DNA of 64,000 nt from Anaeramoeba ignava. Taxonomy: Eukaryota; Metamonada; Anaeramoebidae. Shown here piece after piece: positions 12,401 through 21,988 of the stretch (positions within the stretch are counted from its first letter, which is position 1; every line of letters begins with the position of its first letter). The translations under genes were made by a program, and so were the position numbers. Location: assembly GCA_028826165.1 (NCBI GenBank), contig JAPDFW010000044.1:174001-238000 (forward strand), given 5' to 3'. The notes beneath the pieces are model-generated. The model saw only the letters and a program-made list of their open reading frames with translations. It was not told the origin of the DNA and did not search any database.

Positions 12401-13877
12401 ATATAATTAAAATATTAAATATAAAAATTAAATATTTAAAATGAGTTGAAATCAACTAACCTGTCATTGAATTTTGAGAATATAAGTTACTATTTCCAAC
12501 ATTTTGATAACCTTGATATTGTTGATTAAATTGTGAATATCCATAAAAGGGCATTTTATCTGGGGATTCTCCAAAAATACTCACATCTTCAAAACTATTA
12601 CTTTCAAAATTATTATCATTATGATGATAATTTATTGGTTGCCCATGAGTCACATTGTTTGGAGTGAAATCAATTACTTTAGGACTTAATGTAGTACTTG
12701 TTGTTGGAACAGTTGAAAATATTGTAGGTGTAAATTGTTGTTCTGTTTTCAATTCATATGGATTAAATTCCCATTCAATATTATCTTCATTATTATCTTC
12801 ATTATTATCTTCATTATTATCTTCATTATTATCTTCATCAGCAAAATCTGGGAATGCATTGTCTGTATTATCAAAATCTGTTGTAAAATTATTATCCATA
12901 TCATGAACAGGAAATAAAAGGTTTGAGTAATCTTGAGAAATATTACCAAACTGTGAAGATAAATCATCTAAAGGTGGATTTTCTAATTGATTTTCTAATT
13001 GATTTTCACTTTCATTTTGATTTTGATTTTGATTTTGATTTTGATTTTGATTTTGATTTTTATTTTGATTTTGATTTTGATTTTGATTTTGATTTTGATT
13101 TTCATTTTGATTTTGATTTTGATTTTGATTTTGATTTTGATTTTGATTTTGATTTTGATTTTGATTTTGATTTTGATTTTGATTTTGATTTTGTAAATAT
13201 TCATTATTATCATAATAGTTGAATAAATCTTGATCATCATTCTCAAATGTATCAAAATTATTTATAACTGTTTGTTGTTCATTTTGTTTATCATCAAAGT
13301 CATTATTAAAGTCATTATTAAAGTTTTGTTGTTTATTTCCTTTATCATCAAAGTCATTGTTAAAGTCATTTCCAAATTCATTTCCAAATTCATTTTGTTT
13401 ATTATCAAAGTCATTGTTAAAGTCTTGTTGTTCATTTTGTTTATCATCAAAGTCATTGTTAAAGTCATTTCCAAATTCATTTCCAAATTCATTTTGTTTA
13501 TCATCAAAGTCATTGTTAAAGTTTTGTTGTTCATTTTGTTTATTATCAAAGTCATTTCCAAATTCATTTCCAAATTCATTTTGTTTATCATCAAAGTCGT
13601 TATCAAAGTCATTATTAAAGTCATTATTAAAGTCATTTCCTTTATCATCAAAGTTATTGTCAAATTCATTTCCAAATTCATTTTGTTTATTATCAAAATC
13701 ATTTCCAAATGGATTAAAATCATTTGAATCATTTTTAACAGAAATTTCAAATAAATTTTCCATTGTATCATCAACTTTTTGAGAATCTTCTTGTATAGGA
13801 TTTGAATCAACATTTTCTGTTAAAGGAACATCAACAATTTGTGAATCAATTTTATCTTTTGAAATAGATTTTTGCAT
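9434..13877 (-). CDS. COPII assembly factor Sec16-like protein
   Basis: Sec16 organises COPII vesicle budding at ER exit sites. Exon 1 (12461-13877) encodes a low-complexity Asn/Asp/Gln-rich N terminus with (FGN/NNDFDDKQNE) repeats and a long poly-NQ run. After an intron (12194-12460), exon 2 (from 12193) begins with 'FGFPGKIITLIP', as before the Sec16 central domain. The central conserved domain follows with 'ALELSVSYKLWEHAFIIAG', 'WRESVGILFSNV', 'AHICYLLSD' and 'IGSDHR'. The C-terminal part has an acidic patch, a Lys-rich 'GEIWGYTKNIFSKKK' segment, 'YYYDKDLKQWVLPG' and 'SRYVDLV', all typical of Sec16 C termini. Three frame breaks, near 10281-10300, in the A9 run at 9912-9920 and near 9607-9615, interrupt the C-terminal quarter. 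No GT-AG intron repairs them. They are probably base-count errors, but decay cannot be excluded. Confidence 0.8.
12195..12455 (-). repeat. AAATATTTAAAATGAAATATA-type repeat in the Sec16 intron
   Basis: The intron between the two main Sec16 exons is a degenerate tandem array with units such as ATTAAATATTTAAAATGAAAT. It is bounded on the minus strand by GTTAGT and ATTTTAG. Its unit is unlike those of the other introns in the window. Confidence 0.7.
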
Positions 13878-13894
13878 AATTTCTAATTTAAAAA

Positions 13895-14036
13895 AAAAAT
13901 AAAAAATGAAAAAAATGAAAAAAGAAAAAAATTTATTTTTTAAAAGAAAAAAATTTATTTTTTAAAAGAAAAAAATGAAAAAAAAAACGTGTTTTAAAAT
14001 TCATTTTTTCATTTTTTAATTTTTTCATTTTTTAAT
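13895..14036. promoter_or_regulatory. Bidirectional promoter between Sec16 and the TSET-like coat gene
   Basis: Only 169 bp separate the divergent starts at 13877 (-) and 14047 (+). AAAAAATGAAAAA elements at 13901-13920 face Sec16, and TCATTTTTTCATTTTTT elements at 14001-14034 face the + gene. Each is therefore the same TCATTTTT motif in sense orientation to its own gene. Confidence 0.5.
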
Positions 14037-14046
14037 TTAATTTAAA

Positions 14047-17000
14047 ATGCAAGTTAATCAAAGATTTTTTTTAAAAGATGTTCAAATTTGTTCATTTCAT
14101 CCAACAAAAAATTCAGTTTTTATAGCCAAAGGAAGAACAGTTGAGGAATATGATTTAATTACAGGAGCGAAAATAATAACATTAATACACGCATCTGAGC
14201 CAATAACACACTTAGAACACTCACCAACTTATACTTATCTTATTGCAAGTTTGGCAAATGGAGTTATTCTTGTTTGGGATTCTTCAAATTACACACTCCA
14301 TTTGAAACTCTCGCCCACAAAAAGCGACGAGAGAAAACCTGTTGGTTGTATTTCATGCGCTTTTACTAGCCCCAATTTGCTTTATTCAAGAGAAAAAAAA
14401 GGAACTGTCAAAATTATCAATTTGGAAAGTGCAAATTTATATCAGTTAAAAAATAAAAATAATAAAATAGAAGTCTCAAAACAGCCTGTGATCCAAATCG
14501 CAAGTCATCCCTTCAAAAATGCAATGGCTACATTGAGCCTAGATGGGCTCGTTAGGCTGTGGGAATTCCAGCAAAAACAATTTTATTATGTGATTGATTT
14601 TTATCCCATTTTTGGAGATTTGCAAAAGAAAAAACACAATCAAAAGAAAATCAATTACAAAAGCATTTGTATCCGTTTTTCTCCTGTTGAAAGGGATGTT
14701 CTTGTTGTTGGAGGAACTAAAGGATTTGTTTCTTTTTGGGACGTAAGGAATGCAAATGAGGCCAAGTTTATCACAAGTTATTTTGTGCCTCCACGAAGTC
14801 CCATAACATCAATTACTTTCCATTCAATTCTTCCAGAGCTGTTTGTAACAAATGAAGATGGAAAAATAACGGCTCTTGTCAAAAAGAACGACAATTTGAA
14901 TTCTGTTTCGATTTCACGAAATTTTTTGGATCATTGCGGAATTCCTTTGTCGTATTTCTCAATCTTGCATGAGGTTGTTTGCCATTATTTAAATAATTTT
15001 GTTGTTATTATCCAGAAGCAGGATCAAAGACAAAATTCTGTTGGAATTGGTGTTTATGATATTGTCGATAAAAATTTTGCTTATTCGCTTTTTCCCAACG
15101 CGACAAAAATACAAAAGCCTGCTTCATTTTTTCTAGTTCCTCAGCAACCGTTTGAATTTGAGAAGGATATTTATTTCATTGCAAAGGATTCTATTTATGC
15201 CTTTTCTTTAGTGGAGCAAAAAAACCAAGGCAGATTGCATATCAAATGTGGGATTCCACGAAAATGTTTAAAAAGAATAAGAGCAGGTCAAATCACAAAA
15301 TTTGTTTACAATCACAATTTGGATTGTTTTTTAATCATCACAAATTCGCAAAAGGAAGTGAAAATCAAAAAACCAGACAGTTTCCAGGAGGATCTTTCCA
15401 AGGAAACCGCAGAAAATAATTTGGATAGTAATACAATATACTCAACCAATAAAGAAGACAGCACAACAGAAGTTGTTAATGAAAGCAGGTTTTTTTTATT
15501 CGATCAAACAGGACAAAACTACAGTGGAGCAGGAATAGATGTTATTTTCATAAAGCAAGACTCTGAGTTTCTTGTTCTCGGAATGGATGGGAAACAACTC
15601 ATCCAATGCCAATTTGTGGGGAGAACCATTGAGTTCAGAGAAAATAGTTCGATCCAACTTACTCATGTCATCTCTTCTATTTTCTCAACTCCTCTTAATA
15701 ATTACTCAGTGATTATGTTTTATCACTCAACAAACAACCAGATCATGTTCTCGCAAAATTATGCAAATCCAACATCGCTAGATCCTTATCAAATCAGCTC
15801 CAAATATCAAACAAGTTTAGCAACAAGAATGCAGCAATCAAAATCATTCATGAACCTCAACAATCCCAACAAGAAAAGCTCTCCGGAATTAAAACTCAAT
15901 TCGGGAGAGGTTGTTTATAGTGTTAATTGGCAAATCCCAGGAAGAATACAAACATCATTTTTTGCAGGAATCATCACAAACCAAAGATTGTTAATTGTGG
16001 ATGAAGAACTAAATGTTGTGAATTTTATTAAAACTCCTCCAAAAACAACAATTCCCTATTTCCGATCCTGTATTTGGGTTGGTTTCACTTTGATATACAG
16101 CACAGAAACCCATTTGGGATATCTTACTCTGGATAACACAATGGAGCCTGTTGTTATCTCTTCTTTGAATTCAACAAATACTCTCATTTCTGGGATTCTT
16201 GCAGATCGCGCCATTTATGCTTATAAACAGGGAAATAATATCAAAATTACAGAGCAATCACTTGGCTTATTTGAACCTTTAATTGCTGGTTTGGTTGCTG
16301 TCCCTGAAAAATACTGGAAATTTCAAAATTATAGAGATTTCTTCTCAATTTCAATTCAAAAATTGGCTAGAATATTTGAGGTTCATCGGACAACCTCAAG
16401 ATTTCTTGAATATTTGGATCAAAAAGGTTTTGCTGATATTTCTCTTCATGCTTCTTCAATTGTGAAACATAATTTTTCAAAGGAAAAGCAATTTAATTTT
16501 GCAATGAATAGTCAAAAATTCGAGATGGCATTTGATATAATATTTTCAGAATATAAAAAACATAATTTTGAAGAGCCACAATTTAACAAAAAATTAAAAG
16601 AAAAAAAGAAGAGAAATGAAAAGCAGCAACCAAAACAAGAAGATCAAAATCAAAATCAAAATCAAAATCAAAATAACGAAAATGAAAATCAAAATAATGA
16701 AAATGAAAAAGAAAAAGAAAAGGAAAAGGAAAAGGAAAAGGAAAAAGAAAAAGAAAAAGAAAAACCAATTTTAGTTACAAAATTACCACAAAAAGCTCAA
16801 TCTCAAATTGATTTGAATGAATATAGTGATTTTGAAGAATCTGGCGATGAACTTAATTTAGAATTAGATTATCCAAAAAATAATGATTCAACAAATTTGA
16901 ATATAAATCTAAATCCAAATCCAAACGTATTTTCAAATGAAAATTCAAATGAAAATCCTAATGAAAATACAAATGAATTGAATGAATGGAATCCTAATCA

Positions 17001-18948
17001 AAAAATAGAAAAACAAGAACAAGATAATGATGAACAATTTGTGAGACATTTTAATAAGGAAAAGCTAAAGTTAAAGTTACGAAAGTTAGGACAAGAAGCA
17101 ATGAAATATGGGAATTTTGAAATTGCTCGAAAATGTTTTGATATTTTAAATGATTATGAAACACTTTTTATTATTTTTTCATCTCTAAACGAAGAAGCAG
17201 AAGTTGCAGCCTTGCTTTTTCGAATATATCACAACACATATTTAGACAAAACGTTGAAAAATGGATATCTTTCATTATGCTCTTTATTTATCAATTTAGA
17301 AAAAAATATAAGTTGTGATGATAATGAAATGGATGTTCGAAAAAGTTTATCAAAATATCGAGTGAATTTTCAAACAGGACAACTTTTTGAAGAAAAAAAA
17401 TTAAAAGTATTTGGATTGAAATCAACTTCATTGAATCAAGGAGAAGAAGAGATGTTTAATACAAGTGTGGATAAAGTTATGATTGAAATGAGAATTGAAA
17501 AGGAATATTCTTCTCCAGATCCAAATGAAAATATTATCAAGCCTTTATTATTGAATAAATTTGAAAGTTGGATTACAATTCCTATTATGAATCTTCAAAC
17601 TGAAATTGATTATGATGAAAATGAAGATAAATATTTAAGTGCAAATATTGGAGTTATAAGAACAGAAGAAAAAAATTTAGAAGAAGAGAAGAAAAAAGAA
17701 GAAGAAGAGCAAAAGAAGAAAAAAGCTGAAGAAGAAAAGAAGAAAAAAGCAGAGGAAAAGAAGAAAAAAGAAGAAGAAAAGAAGAGAAAAGCAGAAGAAA
17801 AGAAAAACAAACCAAAAGAAGAAGAAAATAAAAATTTAGAAGAAAATAAAAATTTAGAAGAAAAGAAAAATTTAGAAGAAAAGAAAAATTTAGAAGAAAA
17901 TAAAAATTTACAAGAAAATAAAAATTTACAAGATGATAAAAATTTACAAAAAAATAAAAATTTACAAGATGATAAAAATATGGAAAAAAAGGAAACTCAT
18001 CATCGACATAATCATTCAAGTAAAAATAAATCAAATGAGAGAAAAATTAGATTAAAACCTCCTTCAAATCAATTAAAAAATCAAAATTCAAATCAAAATC
18101 AAAATCAAAATCAAAATCAAAATCATCAAAATCAAAATCAAAATCAAAATCAAAATCAAAATCAAAATCAATTAAAAAATCAATTAAAAAATCAATTAAA
18201 AAATCAAGAAAAATTTAAAACTCCAATAGAAGCTTTTAAATCAGGTGTTCAAAATTTCCGAGTTATGGATCTCGAACAATCCAAATTAGATCTTGAAACA
18301 AGTATTAATCTTATGAGAGAAAAAAAAGGTGGAGATCCAACAAAAATTCAAAAATCAATTAAATGGTGTACAACATATTTATTAGCAGTAAAAATAACAG
18401 CCAAAATGAAAGAATTTGAAACTCTTTTGCAATCATCAAATCACGAAGAAAATATTAAAAAAAAAGTAAAATCAGCAATAGCATTATATAGTATTTTAAT
18501 GTTGGGACTTTCATTAGAAAGCACTGATTTAGAAACAATTTCAAAATTTGCAATTGCAAAATCAATGAATGCAGAAAATTTTGATATTGCAGCAAGACTT
18601 ATTCTCCAAATGATGAAAACAAATCCTCCTTTTATGGATTCACTTGAAAAAAGACTTGAAATGTGCAAAAGTTACGGATTACAAAATGGTTCACCAGTTC
18701 AATATTTATGTCCTAATTGTCAAAAAGAAATTGTTATTAAACTTGCTGTTTGTCCTAATTGTAATTCTCCAATTAAGTTTTGTTATTCTTCTTTGAAATT
18801 ATTGGGTTTTAATGAAAAACAATATTTGGATTGTAGTTATTGTGGATCAATTTTTGCATCTAATTTGGCTGATATTAAAGAAGGAAGCAAGTGTCCTTTT
18901 TGCAAAATGAAAGAATTAGAATTAAAAAATTTTGAAAAGAAAAATTGA
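14047..18948 (+). CDS. WD40/alpha-solenoid coat subunit, TTRAY1/TWD40-1 (TSET/TPLATE)-like
   Basis: This intronless gene encodes 1633 residues with the layout of a large coat subunit related to alpha-COP. An N-terminal beta-propeller region covers about residues 1-280 ('FHPTKNSVF', 'YDLITGAKI', 'VILVWDSS', 'GLVRLWEF', 'GFVSFWDV'). A second propeller-like region and a helical solenoid follow ('YGNFEIARKCFDILNDYETLF'). The C-terminal domain carries CPNC, CPNC, CSYC and CPFC pairs, probably binding zinc, in the position of the alpha-COP C-terminal domain. The opening residues do not match alpha-COP, but they match my memory of plant TWD40-1 in the order FHPT, 'aLTGcKI', SPT. Poly-NQ, Glu/Lys and 'KNLEE/KNLQD' low-complexity inserts split the solenoid at about residues 860-1000 and 1210-1390. 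Alternatives are a diverged alpha-COP or another protocoatomer protein. Confidence 0.6.
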   Translation: MQVNQRFFLKDVQICSFHPTKNSVFIAKGRTVEEYDLITGAKIITLIHASEPITHLEHSPTYTYLIASLANGVILVWDSSNYTLHLKLSPTKSDERKPVGCISCAFTSPNLLYSREKKGTVKIINLESANLYQLKNKNNKIEVSKQPVIQIASHPFKNAMATLSLDGLVRLWEFQQKQFYYVIDFYPIFGDLQKKKHNQKKINYKSICIRFSPVERDVLVVGGTKGFVSFWDVRNANEAKFITSYFVPPRSPITSITFHSILPELFVTNEDGKITALVKKNDNLNSVSISRNFLDHCGIPLSYFSILHEVVCHYLNNFVVIIQKQDQRQNSVGIGVYDIVDKNFAYSLFPNATKIQKPASFFLVPQQPFEFEKDIYFIAKDSIYAFSLVEQKNQGRLHIKCGIPRKCLKRIRAGQITKFVYNHNLDCFLIITNSQKEVKIKKPDSFQEDLSKETAENNLDSNTIYSTNKEDSTTEVVNESRFFLFDQTGQNYSGAGIDVIFIKQDSEFLVLGMDGKQLIQCQFVGRTIEFRENSSIQLTHVISSIFSTPLNNYSVIMFYHSTNNQIMFSQNYANPTSLDPYQISSKYQTSLATRMQQSKSFMNLNNPNKKSSPELKLNSGEVVYSVNWQIPGRIQTSFFAGIITNQRLLIVDEELNVVNFIKTPPKTTIPYFRSCIWVGFTLIYSTETHLGYLTLDNTMEPVVISSLNSTNTLISGILADRAIYAYKQGNNIKITEQSLGLFEPLIAGLVAVPEKYWKFQNYRDFFSISIQKLARIFEVHRTTSRFLEYLDQKGFADISLHASSIVKHNFSKEKQFNFAMNSQKFEMAFDIIFSEYKKHNFEEPQFNKKLKEKKKRNEKQQPKQEDQNQNQNQNQNNENENQNNENEKEKEKEKEKEKEKEKEKEKPILVTKLPQKAQSQIDLNEYSDFEESGDELNLELDYPKNNDSTNLNINLNPNPNVFSNENSNENPNENTNELNEWNPNQKIEKQEQDNDEQFVRHFNKEKLKLKLRKLGQEAMKYGNFEIARKCFDILNDYETLFIIFSSLNEEAEVAALLFRIYHNTYLDKTLKNGYLSLCSLFINLEKNISCDDNEMDVRKSLSKYRVNFQTGQLFEEKKLKVFGLKSTSLNQGEEEMFNTSVDKVMIEMRIEKEYSSPDPNENIIKPLLLNKFESWITIPIMNLQTEIDYDENEDKYLSANIGVIRTEEKNLEEEKKKEEEEQKKKKAEEEKKKKAEEKKKKEEEKKRKAEEKKNKPKEEENKNLEENKNLEEKKNLEEKKNLEENKNLQENKNLQDDKNLQKNKNLQDDKNMEKKETHHRHNHSSKNKSNERKIRLKPPSNQLKNQNSNQNQNQNQNQNHQNQNQNQNQNQNQNQLKNQLKNQLKNQEKFKTPIEAFKSGVQNFRVMDLEQSKLDLETSINLMREKKGGDPTKIQKSIKWCTTYLLAVKITAKMKEFETLLQSSNHEENIKKKVKSAIALYSILMLGLSLESTDLETISKFAIAKSMNAENFDIAARLILQMMKTNPPFMDSLEKRLEMCKSYGLQNGSPVQYLCPNCQKEIVIKLAVCPNCNSPIKFCYSSLKLLGFNEKQYLDCSYCGSIFASNLADIKEGSKCPFCKMKELELKNFEKKN

Positions 18949-19088
18949 ATTTGAAATTTTAATTTCCAAATTTTTTTAATATTTTTTTTTAAGAACTTTT
19001 TTTTTAATAATAAAAAAATCATTTTTTTCTATTTAGTTTTCCTTAAATTGTGTTTTTTTTATTAATAATAATTAAAATTAAAATTAAA

Positions 19089-20277
19089 ATGTTTGATTTA
19101 AATCAATATTATGATAATGATGCAAAAGATATATATATATCTGATGTGGATTCATTAGCACCAGCAGTTGTAGAAAATGGATGTGGAATGATTAAAGCAG
19201 GATATGGAGGAGATGATGATCCATTTGCAATATTTCCTTCATTGATTGGAAAAGCACCAAATTTACCACAAATGGTTGGACTTTCTAATAAAGATACTTT
19301 TGTTGGTGATGAAGCTCTTTATAAAAAAGGAATTTTAACATTGGAATATCCAATCGAATTTGGATTGGTCAAAAATTGGGATTCATTAGAAAAAATTTTG
19401 CATTTTACTTTTTATAACGGATTGAGAATTGCGCCTGAAGAAAGAGATATTTTATTAACTTGTTCACCTTTTATGCCTTTAAAGGAAAAACAGAAATATT
19501 TTGAAGTTTGTTTGAAACATTCGAAGCTAAATCGGGTTTTATTGTTCTTGATCTTTTGCTTGCTTTGTTGCAATCAGGAAGAACTACTGGAACTGTGATT
19601 TCAAGTGGAGAAGGGGTTACAAGTTGTATTTCTATTTACAATGGATATTTTTCCAAAAATTCAGTTTTTAAAAGTAATTTAGCTGGGAAAGTTTTGAATA
19701 AATCTTTAATGGAAATTTTGAATGAATTTGGTTTATATTTTTCAACTTTGGGCCATTTGGAAATTGTCAGAGATATAAAAGAAAAAATTTGTTATGTTGC
19801 TTTGGATTTTGAAGAAGAAATACAAAAATCTATTGAATCAAATAGTATTCAAAGAGGTTATCAATTACCAAATGGAGATGTTATTGAATTAAATGATGCT
19901 CGTTTTAAATGTTCTGAAGCATTATTTCAGCCTCATTTAATTGGAATGGATGATACAATTCCAATTCACAAGATGATTTATGAATCAATTATGAAATCAC
20001 CTATTCATAATAGAAAAGAATTATTTAATAATATAATTTTAGTTGGAGGAACAACATTATTAACTGGAATTATTGAAAGATTAAACAAGGAAATTTCTTC
20101 TTTGGTTAATAAAAATCAACTAATTTCAAAATAATTGGTTGTCCTGAAAGAATAAGGTCAACTTGGATAGGAGGATCTATTTTGTCAACTCTTTCTCAGT
20201 TTAAAAATAAATGGATTGTTAAGGAAAAGTATCGGGAAGTTGGACCAAATATTTTACATGATAAATTTTTTATTTAA
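19089..20277 (+). pseudogene. Divergent actin-like gene broken by two single-base frameshifts
   Basis: The conceptual product covers a complete actin fold: 'VENGCGMIKAGYGGDD', 'GDEALYKKGILTLEYPIE', 'SGRTTGTVISSGEGVT', 'EIVRDIKEKICYVALDFE', 'EALFQPHLIGM', 'ILVGGTTLLTGI' and '[13 protein letters not shown]'. The frame breaks near 19508, between 'KYFEV' and 'FETFEAKSG', and again near 20118, just before 'CPER'. Each break corresponds to one missing base, and no intron bridges either. Differences from conventional actin include the Asp/Asn-rich N terminus and a C terminus ending 'HDKFFI' in place of the conserved tail. It may be an intact divergent actin or ARP with assembly errors, or a recent pseudogene. 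Confidence 0.75.
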
Positions 20278-20289
20278 GTTTAATAAAAT

Positions 20290-20965
20290 TCAAAATACAA
20301 GAAAAATATTTTTGATTTTAATTTTAATTTTAATTTTAATTTTAATTTAATTTTGATTTATTTTGATTTGATTTTGATTTTAATTTTGATTTTAATTTAA
20401 TTTAATTTTAATTTAATTTTGATTTTAATTTTGATTTTAATTTAATTTTAATTTTAATTTTGATTTGATTTTATTTTGATTTAATTTAATTTAATTTTGA
20501 TTTGATTTTGATTTTAATTTAATTTTGATTTTGATTTTAATTTTTAATTTTGATTTAATTTAATTTTAATTTTAATTTTAATTTTAATTTTATTTTGATT
20601 TAATTTAATTTAATTTTGATTTTAATTTTAATTTTAATTTAATTTTGATTTGATTTTGATTTTAATTTTGATTTTAATTTAATTTAATTTTAATTTAATT
20701 TTGATTTTAATTTTGATTTTAATTTAATTTTAATTTTAATTTTGATTTGATTTTATTTTGATTTAATTTAATTTAATTTTGATTTGATTTTGATTTTAAT
20801 TTAATTTTGATTTTGATTTTAATTTTTAATTTTGATTTTATTTTGATTTAATTTAATTTAATTTTGATTTGATTTTGATTTTAATTTTAAATTTAATTTG
20901 ATTTAAATTTAATTTTAATTTTAATTTTGATTTAAATTTAATTTAATTTTAATTTAATTTTAATT
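20290..20965. repeat. TTTTAATTTTGATT-type hexamer repeat between convergent genes
   Basis: The spacer between the actin-like gene (+) and the 2H phosphoesterase (-) is a degenerate array of TTTTAA, TTTTGA and TTTAA units. A block of about 350 bp occurs twice, with near-identical runs starting near 20345 and 20650. No coding sequence is visible. Confidence 0.75.
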
Positions 20966-21060
20966 TGAATGGAAATAAATGGAAATAAATGGAAATGGAG
21001 GTGGTTTTATTTGAAGAAAGAGAAAAAAATTAATTGAAAATGATTTCATTTGATTTGGTT

Positions 21061-21621
21061 TTAATTCATTTTCACAACCATATTCTTTTCACCTTTTCCT
21101 AATTTAACTTGGTATTTAACTTTAAAAGGAGTTTTATCACCTCTACTAATAACATTAACATGTTCAATATAAAAAGAAAGAGGTTTCCAATCTTTTTTAT
21201 AACTACCAATAGCACGTTGAACAGCATTTTGATTTCTCCATTGACCCAAAGTAAGATGAGCAGTAAAACCATTTTCTGACTTTGTATTCAATTCATTGAA
21301 TTCAGGAAAAGCTTCAACCATTTTTTTCTGAAGCTCAATAATGTTATTGTTCTCAGTTTCTGGTTCAAGCCACATTGTGCAACTGTTTCCATGTTGAAAA
21401 TATCCAAATTTATTAAATTCTATTTTAAACGGTTCAATCTCACTTATTGCTTTTTGTAATTTTTCATTGTATTTTGTAAATTCTTCTTCTGGAACCCATG
21501 GAAAAAATAAATTAATATGTGGCATCCATCTTATAAAGTTTTTATCATGTTTTTTTCTTATTTTTTGTATACTTTCATCTTCACAAATTATACAAACTGC
21601 ACTTTTAAATGATTTTTGCAT
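21061..21621 (-). CDS. 2H phosphoesterase / 2'-5' RNA ligase-like protein
   Basis: This single-exon protein of 186 residues belongs to the LigT-like 2H superfamily, whose members act on 2'-5' or cyclic phosphodiester bonds in RNA or nucleotides. Two signature motifs are visible. 'PHINLFFPW' at about residues 35-43 has the family's frequent H-x-N variant of the first motif, and 'HLTLGQW' at about residues 122-128 is the second H-x-T. Their spacing and the protein length fit the family. There are no signal or membrane segments, so a soluble protein is expected. The exact substrate cannot be inferred. Confidence 0.75.
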   Translation of the reverse strand: MQKSFKSAVCIICEDESIQKIRKKHDKNFIRWMPHINLFFPWVPEEEFTKYNEKLQKAISEIEPFKIEFNKFGYFQHGNSCTMWLEPETENNNIIELQKKMVEAFPEFNELNTKSENGFTAHLTLGQWRNQNAVQRAIGSYKKDWKPLSFYIEHVNVISRGDKTPFKVKYQVKLGKGEKNMVVKMN

Positions 21622-21699
21622 TTTCTTTCTTTCTTTTCTTTCTTTTTTTTGAATTAAAATTGAATTGAGAAAAATGAAGTTTTTTTTATTTTTTTTTTA

Positions 21700-21780
21700 T
21701 TTTTTTATTTTTACGTATTTTTTAATAATTATGACGTATTTTATTTAAAAAAATAAATAAAAAAATAAATAAAAAAAATA
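21700..21780. promoter_or_regulatory. Paired ACGTATTTT boxes upstream of the 2H phosphoesterase gene
   Basis: ACGTATTT occurs at 21713 and again at 21734 in otherwise featureless A/T sequence about 100 bp upstream of the minus-strand start at 21621. The spacing is about two helical turns. No function is known; this is only a candidate protein-binding pair. Confidence 0.25.
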
Positions 21781-21988
21781 ATTAATTTGTTTTGAAAGGA
21801 TTTTGTTTGTGTTTTTTATTATTCTCTTTTTGTTTTAATTTTGAAATTTGAATTATTGATTAAAAAAAAAAATTTTGAAATTAAAAAAAAAGTGGATTTC
21901 GAAAAAGAAGAAAAAAAAATTTTGTTTTTGTTTTTGTTTTTGTTTTTGTTTTTGTTTTGTTTTTGTTTTGTTTTGTTTTTTGGGAATT

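Noticed and set aside
12655-13813. Overlapping frames on both strands across Sec16 exon 1
   Set aside because: They are shadows of the (NDF/DDKQNE) and poly-NQ coding repeats. The chosen frame continues in phase into the conserved Sec16 domain.
19508-20134. Separate gene for the C-terminal actin half
   Set aside because: It begins at a TTG in the middle of a conserved actin segment and directly continues the upstream frame after a one-base shift.
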